Shown here piece by piece: positions 59,773 to 64,000 of a stretch of DNA of 64,000 nucleotides. How positions within the stretch are numbered: position 1 is the first letter of the stretch; each line of letters begins with the position of its first letter. Source of the stretch: Megaleporinus macrocephalus (lineage: Eukaryota; Chordata; Actinopteri; Characiformes; Anostomidae); the NCBI GenBank assembly GCA_021613375.1, contig CM038716.1:15902024-15966023 (forward strand). The letters are read 5' to 3'. The notes beneath the pieces are model-generated. The model was not told where the DNA came from. It was given only the letters and a program-made list of their open reading frames with translations, and searched no databases. A program made the position numbers and the translations under genes.

Positions 59773-59917
59773 CCTGAGGACAAACAGAAGGCAGCACAGC
59801 AGTTCACAAAGCTGCAGGCAGCTATGAAGGTGCTTGGAATCTCTGCTGAAGAACAGAAAGCTCTGTGGCTCATACTGGGGGCCATCTACCACCTAGGAGC
59901 GGCAGGGGCCACTAAAG
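59773..59917 (+). CDS. myo18a: myo18a motor exon ([20 protein letters not shown]...)
   Basis: 145 bases, acceptor gtgtgcag, donor AAAG|gtacaa, ending in phase 1. Encodes [20 protein letters not shown] through [14 protein letters not shown], close to human MYO18A over the whole length and clearly unlike MYO18B (which has [20 protein letters not shown]). Confidence 0.97.
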
Positions 59918-62091
59918 GTACAAGTCGAACTAGGACTGTGATACATTGTTTGTTAATCGTTGTTGTTATTGTAAAGGCCTGCTGTATACAAATAAGCCCA
60001 CAAACAATTATAGCCTTGTGTGTTGTGTGCTCTGTGAACAAAGGTGTCAGAAGTATTCACATTCAGTACTCAGGTAGGAGTATAGATACTAGATACTTCT
60101 GTAGAAGTTGAAGTATCAACTCAAACTTTTTACTCCAGTAAAAGTGTAAAAGTACTGCTTTCAAAACTACTTAAAGTATAAAAGTAAAAGTAATGTAAGG
60201 GAAAAAAAAGCCATTAAGGACAAAAGCTTAGGCCACAACACAGGGGTCTATAGTGCACTAGCCCACCTCCCCAAACACCCTATTCTTCTAAAAGCCATAA
60301 TGACTATAATGTTATATTAAAATGTTAATATTGTTAAATTTGGGATGCGCCAGGCTTCCTGTTTCAGCCACATATACACCCACAGTGGAAATATCTGTGT
60401 ACTACTGAACATTAACATGTGTTTTATGGAGCAGAAGACATGATGACTAGGTGTCTATAAGTATTGTAATGGTGCTAAAAGTCTAACTTTGTAAATGTAC
60501 ATGAATGAAAACAAGCTGAAAATGAAGTAGGAGTAACAAGGCTATGTTTAAAATGTAGGAAGTAGAAAGTACACATAATTGTGTGTAAATGTAAGGAGTA
60601 GAAAGTACACATAATTGTGTGTAAATGTAAGGAGTAGGAGTAAAAACTTACCGTAGACCTTAAACAAAACAACAGTTATTTTGGCTTCAGGTGGAGTTTA
60701 TAATTGTTTGGGGAACGTTTGCAACCACTGATAGCTTTTTTGCAGCTTGGTTATTCTGATTGAAGCAGTGTGTTTTCCTAATAATGCTGATGAAGAGATA
60801 TAGATTCCTGCATGAGGTAACTAAATGTGTACTGATATTTTAGACCGTCTCTGAAATAAAAAATAAAATAAATAATACAATCACAGTATGACATTTAGTC
60901 CATAGTCGATTCCAGGGAGGCCTTATTTCTAAACTAACGTGCAGTATTCTGTAGAAGCCGGCTGTAGATATATCAGCGCTTCCTATGAATCCTTTTTTTT
61001 CGTGTGTGAGCGTCAGATCCCGAGAGTTTGAAAAAGTGCCTTAATGAGATAAAGCTTTCAGCAGCACGCACAGCCCAGATGCTGCCTGCGTTAATGAAAA
61101 CGTTACCAAGGCTGAGCACAGCAGCCTGCTCACGGAGCGCAGAGAGGGGAAAGCGTGAGTTTGTCTGATGTGGAGGAGTGCAGGCGCGGTGGAGGCGTGA
61201 TAGAGCGGCATGTGTGTCGTTCCTCCCCGTTTTTCCTCCAGCTGTAATGAAGACAAATGCGGCCGTGTTAAAAAAGCTTATTCATGGCCTCTTATATATT
61301 GCCTCCCCTCCTCCTGCAGTCCAGGATGGATGTGGTAATAAGCTCCTTAATCATCATATCGCACTGGCTGTATATGCTGTCTCACTGTTTGTGTTACTGT
61401 AATGGATCTGTCTGGTTTTCGTCAGTCTGCACTCTTAATGTTTGTGCCAGTTTGTGTTGTGGTCTGTTGTAGTCTGTCCCTGGATGTTCGTTATTTGATG
61501 GGTCTGCGTTGCCCACTTCCAAACATTGTCTCTGTTCTGTGTTCACTCACTCTCCTTCACAGTGTCTCAAAAGATCGATAGGAAAACCCTGTTTGCGTAT
61601 TGATGTATTGACACGTTTGTTGTACTCTGGAACAGCAGAGTGTTTATGTGAACCAGCGCTGTGAACAGTTTATTACCCTGTTCTTTTTACTGCTTTTGTA
61701 ACTCTGTAGTAATGAATGCCACCTTCACTTCAGATACTATAGGGTACTATAGAATACTATATACTATAGAATACTCTGGTGTACTCTGGTGTTGTTTTGA
61801 TCTTAATGTCAATGTGGTCATAACAGTGGACTGTAGCGTCCCTGTCATCTTATAAGAACGACCTGCTGACTTGCTGCTTTATTCAGTTATATTCTGGGGT
61901 ATGATGTCATAGATTACTTATATTAAGTTTACATTTGGCATTTAAATTAGTCCTGTATTTGAGTAATATCAGAACAAATCCTTTTCAAATCCTAGGTCAT
62001 GTGACACCTGGGTTGGGGTGCTGTATTGACTTTTTATGGTATATTATCAGACAAGATACAGGCTGAGACAATGATATATCTTATCAATATA

Positions 62092-62332
62092 CACTACCGG
62101 TCAGAAGTTTAAGAACATCACCGGTCAAAAGTTTTAGATCAATACCAGCCAAACCTTCTAGAACACTACCGTTTAAAAGTTTTAGAACACTACTGGTCAA
62201 AAGTTTTAGAACACTACTGGTCAAAAGTTTTAGAACACTACTGGTCAAAAGTTTTAGAACACCGCCGGTCAAAGGTTTTAGATCACTACCAGCCAAACCT
62301 TCTAGAAAACTACTATTCAAAAGTTTTAGAAC
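62092..62332 (-). repeat. Minisatellite, left (inverted) arm
   Basis: Tandem 24-bp units close to ctactggtcaaaagttttag plus aaca. The unit is the reverse complement, at about 20 of 24 bases, of one half-unit of the right arm. The first unit (tacactaccggtcagaagtt) resembles Tc1-like transposon ends. Confidence 0.85.
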
Positions 62333-62333
62333 A

Positions 62334-62770
62334 GTTCTATAACGTTTGACAGGTAGTGTTCCAGAACGTTTGGCTGAGAGTCTTCTAGAACATTTGACTG
62401 GTGGTGTCCTAGAACGTTTGGCTGAGAGTGTTCTAGAAAATTTGACTGGTAGTGTCCTAGAACGTTTGGCTGAGAGTGTTCTAGAACATTTGACTGGTAG
62501 TGTTCTAGACCGTTTGGCTGAGAGTGTTCTAGAACATTTGACTGGTAGTGTTCTAGACCGTTTGGCTGAGAGTGTTCTAGAACATTTGACTGGTAGTGGT
62601 CTAGACCGTTTGGCTGAGAGTGTTCTAGAACATTTGACTGGTAGTGTTCTAGAACGTTTGGCTGAGAGTGTTCTAGAACATTTGACTGGTAGTGTTCTAG
62701 ACCGTTTGGCTGAGAGTGTTCTAGAACATTTGACTGGTAGTGTTCTAGAACGTTTGGCTGAAGATGGTCC
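62334..62770 (+). repeat. Minisatellite, right arm (48-bp period of two 24-bp halves)
   Basis: Alternating halves aacatttgactggtagtgtt+ctag and aacgtttggctgagagtgtt+ctag. Because 24 is a multiple of three, long open frames arise on both strands; these are not genes. A perfect short palindrome TAGAAC-A-GTTCTA marks the switch from left to right arm at 62333. Confidence 0.93.
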
Positions 62771-63146
62771 AATCACAGTGATCAGATGTTAATGCCAAGT
62801 GTAAACAGGGCCAACAGGGACATGCTGAAAGCAGCTTGAGAGTCAGCCTGCAGGGGGCAGTGTTACCCTTCCCTGTAGATTTCCTCTAACTGTAGCCTGA
62901 AGAGCAGAGAATTTAACCCACTCGTAGTCAGAAATGTGGAACCGCAGGAGGAGAGTGACTGGCTGCATGAAGGTACTCACAGGTTCTGCACTGGTTGTGT
63001 GGTGGTTCTGACGCAGCAGCCGAGTGGGAGTGAGTGAGAGTGTGCACTGTTGTGTTGAGTTTGTTAAAACACAGATTATTAAAGAACTGTAATCTCCTTG
63101 TTCTAACCTCCTCTTTTCTATTGCATGTTGCATGCTGCTAACGCAG

Positions 63147-63158
63147 AGACTGAAGAAG
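63147..63158 (+). CDS. myo18a: Candidate 12-nt microexon of myo18a
   Basis: AGACTGAAGAAG lies between acceptor ctaacgcag, with a good upstream pyrimidine tract, and donor gtaaat. Entered in phase 1 from the preceding exon it reads E-T-E-E and exits in phase 1. Human MYO18A reads ATK-EAAEA-GRKQF at this point, so an acidic linker of this kind is expected before the GRKQF exon, which is off the window. Very short exons are hard to prove by eye. Confidence 0.55.
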
Positions 63159-64000
63159 GTAAATAAAAAGAGGAAAAAAACGAAACCCTGAAACCTCGAA
63201 CTTTTCTTTAACTCCTTGTTTGTGTGTGGTTTTTCTTAACGCCTTTATCGTCACTGCCAGACATTTTCATTTGCATTTTTATTGTTTCCCCTCTCTCTTC
63301 TCCTGCTTCTCAGTCGGGCTCTCGCTCTCATCACTCGACAGGCATGTCTCTGACTGTCTCAGAGCCCAACTGGAGCGTTTGGGAGGGGGGTTTGGGGGGA
63401 TGGGGGTTGGAGTGGGGTGTGGGATCATAACTTTGTTGTCTTTCAAAGCTCCGCTCTCTGATGTCCCCCCGCCATTGTAGACTTTTCATTTCTGCAGTGC
63501 TTTTCTCTTGTTACCACCCATAATCCAAACTGAAATGAAAGCCTTGTTGGCTCTCCAGCCTTGTTTGTGTTCATCGCTCGTTCGTTTCCTCTGAGGCCGT
63601 GTCCTTCTGTTCTGCACTTCCGTCTCTAGCGCAGCTTCTCTTTGCTGGTGTTTCTTTATGTGTGGTTTAATTTGATGGCAAAGACAGCAAAATCAAACTC
63701 TTTCAAACTTTTTTTTAATAGAGCTGTAGTGCTACAAACGTCATTCCTACAAAGCAGACACGTTCTCTGTGATGTTCCACATGTTTTTTTATGTTAAATT
63801 CTTTAGGAGCTGAAGGGAGTTACTTGTTTGTTATGTAAAGCAGCATATAAGCCATGTGAATTAGGCATGGGAGAAGCTTTTGAGAGCCTCTTTTAGAACA
63901 TAAAGAGCTACAAAAACAAATGTCAGCCCATAATTTTTATTTCATGTTTATTACGTTTGATGTTCTGTATTTTCTGAGCATTCAAATCGACTCCAATCAC
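63159..64000 (+). other. Intron (partial), nothing recognised
   Basis: Pyrimidine-rich around 63280-63320 but no exon matching the expected GRKQF segment of MYO18A; that exon lies beyond the window. Confidence 0.6.

Larger units (their letters stand above)
59918..63146 (+). other. myo18a: Long intron with inverted minisatellite
   Basis: Contains a small tandem duplication of the wording gtagaaagtacacataattg at about 60560-60640 and the two-armed minisatellite at 62092-62770. No additional exon recognised. Confidence 0.65.
37265..64000 (+). other. myo18a: myo18a gene, 5' part (partial, runs off right edge)
   Basis: Gene-level entry for the unconventional myosin XVIIIA locus. The coding exons found give about 926 codons: a 581-codon N-terminal extension followed by about 345 codons of pre-motor and motor domain. 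The family assignment rests on motor segments such as [20 protein letters not shown] and [19 protein letters not shown], which follow MYO18A and differ from MYO18B at many positions. MYO18A is an actin-binding myosin with little or no ATPase activity; isoforms act at Golgi/cytoskeleton (PDZ form) or in sarcomeres (large muscle form). The layout suggests at least two transcript classes: one from an off-window PDZ exon joining directly to the exon at 53054, and one from the promoter near 37.2 kb using the seven exons from 41526 to 51988. All internal exon phases join without a break. Paralogue (aa or ab) is not resolved. The left limit is the inferred start site and is approximate. Confidence 0.9.

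Noticed and set aside
53054..59917. Assignment of the motor to MYO18B
   Set aside because: MYO18B-specific residues (for example KAAAAFAQLQGAMEM and LIVLQPRGPS) are absent and MYO18A-specific ones are present throughout.
62092..62770. CRISPR-like regular repeat spacing
   Set aside because: Units are directly tandem, with no unique spacers, and the genome is a vertebrate's.
62084..62792. Long open frames on both strands (up to 230 codons)
   Set aside because: They arise because the minisatellite unit is 24 bp, a multiple of three, without stops in some frames. No start context, splice sites or domain.
63317..63430. Possible exon after the acceptor-like cttctcag
   Set aside because: None of its frames gives the GRKQF segment expected next in MYO18A, and the G-run following lacks a suitable donor in phase.

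Overview
The window is nuclear genomic DNA from a teleost fish. The protein-coding signal is one vertebrate gene broken into short exons with GT/AG introns, and the spacer DNA is full of fish-type non-autonomous hAT elements, minisatellites and long TA, GT, TTA and TATTA microsatellites. Nothing prokaryotic is present. I cannot name the species from the sequence alone.

The gene is a teleost myosin XVIIIA (myo18a; zebrafish has two copies, aa and ab, and I cannot tell which this is). It is read on the + strand and is cut by the right edge of the window. From about 53.05 kb to 63.16 kb, eight standard exons and one candidate 12-nt microexon encode the start of the motor domain, running from the pre-motor segment through the P-loop and switch I to the helix ending in GAAGATK. 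Exon phases join perfectly throughout.

Upstream, from 41.5 to 52.0 kb, seven phase-0 exons (13+15+466+29+22+14+22 codons) form a long Pro/Ser/Lys-rich N-terminal extension. It matches the idea of the large striated-muscle (gamma-type) isoform of MYO18A, which lacks the PDZ domain. Its putative first coding exon resembles the extreme N-terminus of the paralogue MYO18B. About 4 kb further upstream is a GC-rich block with a GC box, E-boxes, two perfect MEF2 consensus sites and a strong splice donor; I read it as the likely muscle promoter and 5' UTR exon. The PDZ/KE-rich first exon of the alpha isoform is not in this window.

From 1 to about 36.7 kb I see no convincing exon: this is either the long first intron of the PDZ isoform or intergenic DNA. 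It holds two inverted copies of a 0.94-kb hAT element with 8-bp target duplications, copies of a second hAT-type element (TAGGG..TGT ends) that also invades the introns downstream, a palindromic MITE, a cluster of inverted repeat pieces at 21 kb, and microsatellites. The 42.4-43.6 kb intron contains a decayed BED-zinc-finger transposase fragment split by a younger poly(A)-tailed insertion. The last intron (59.9-63.1 kb) contains a two-armed inverted minisatellite that could fold into a long RNA hairpin just before the microexon.
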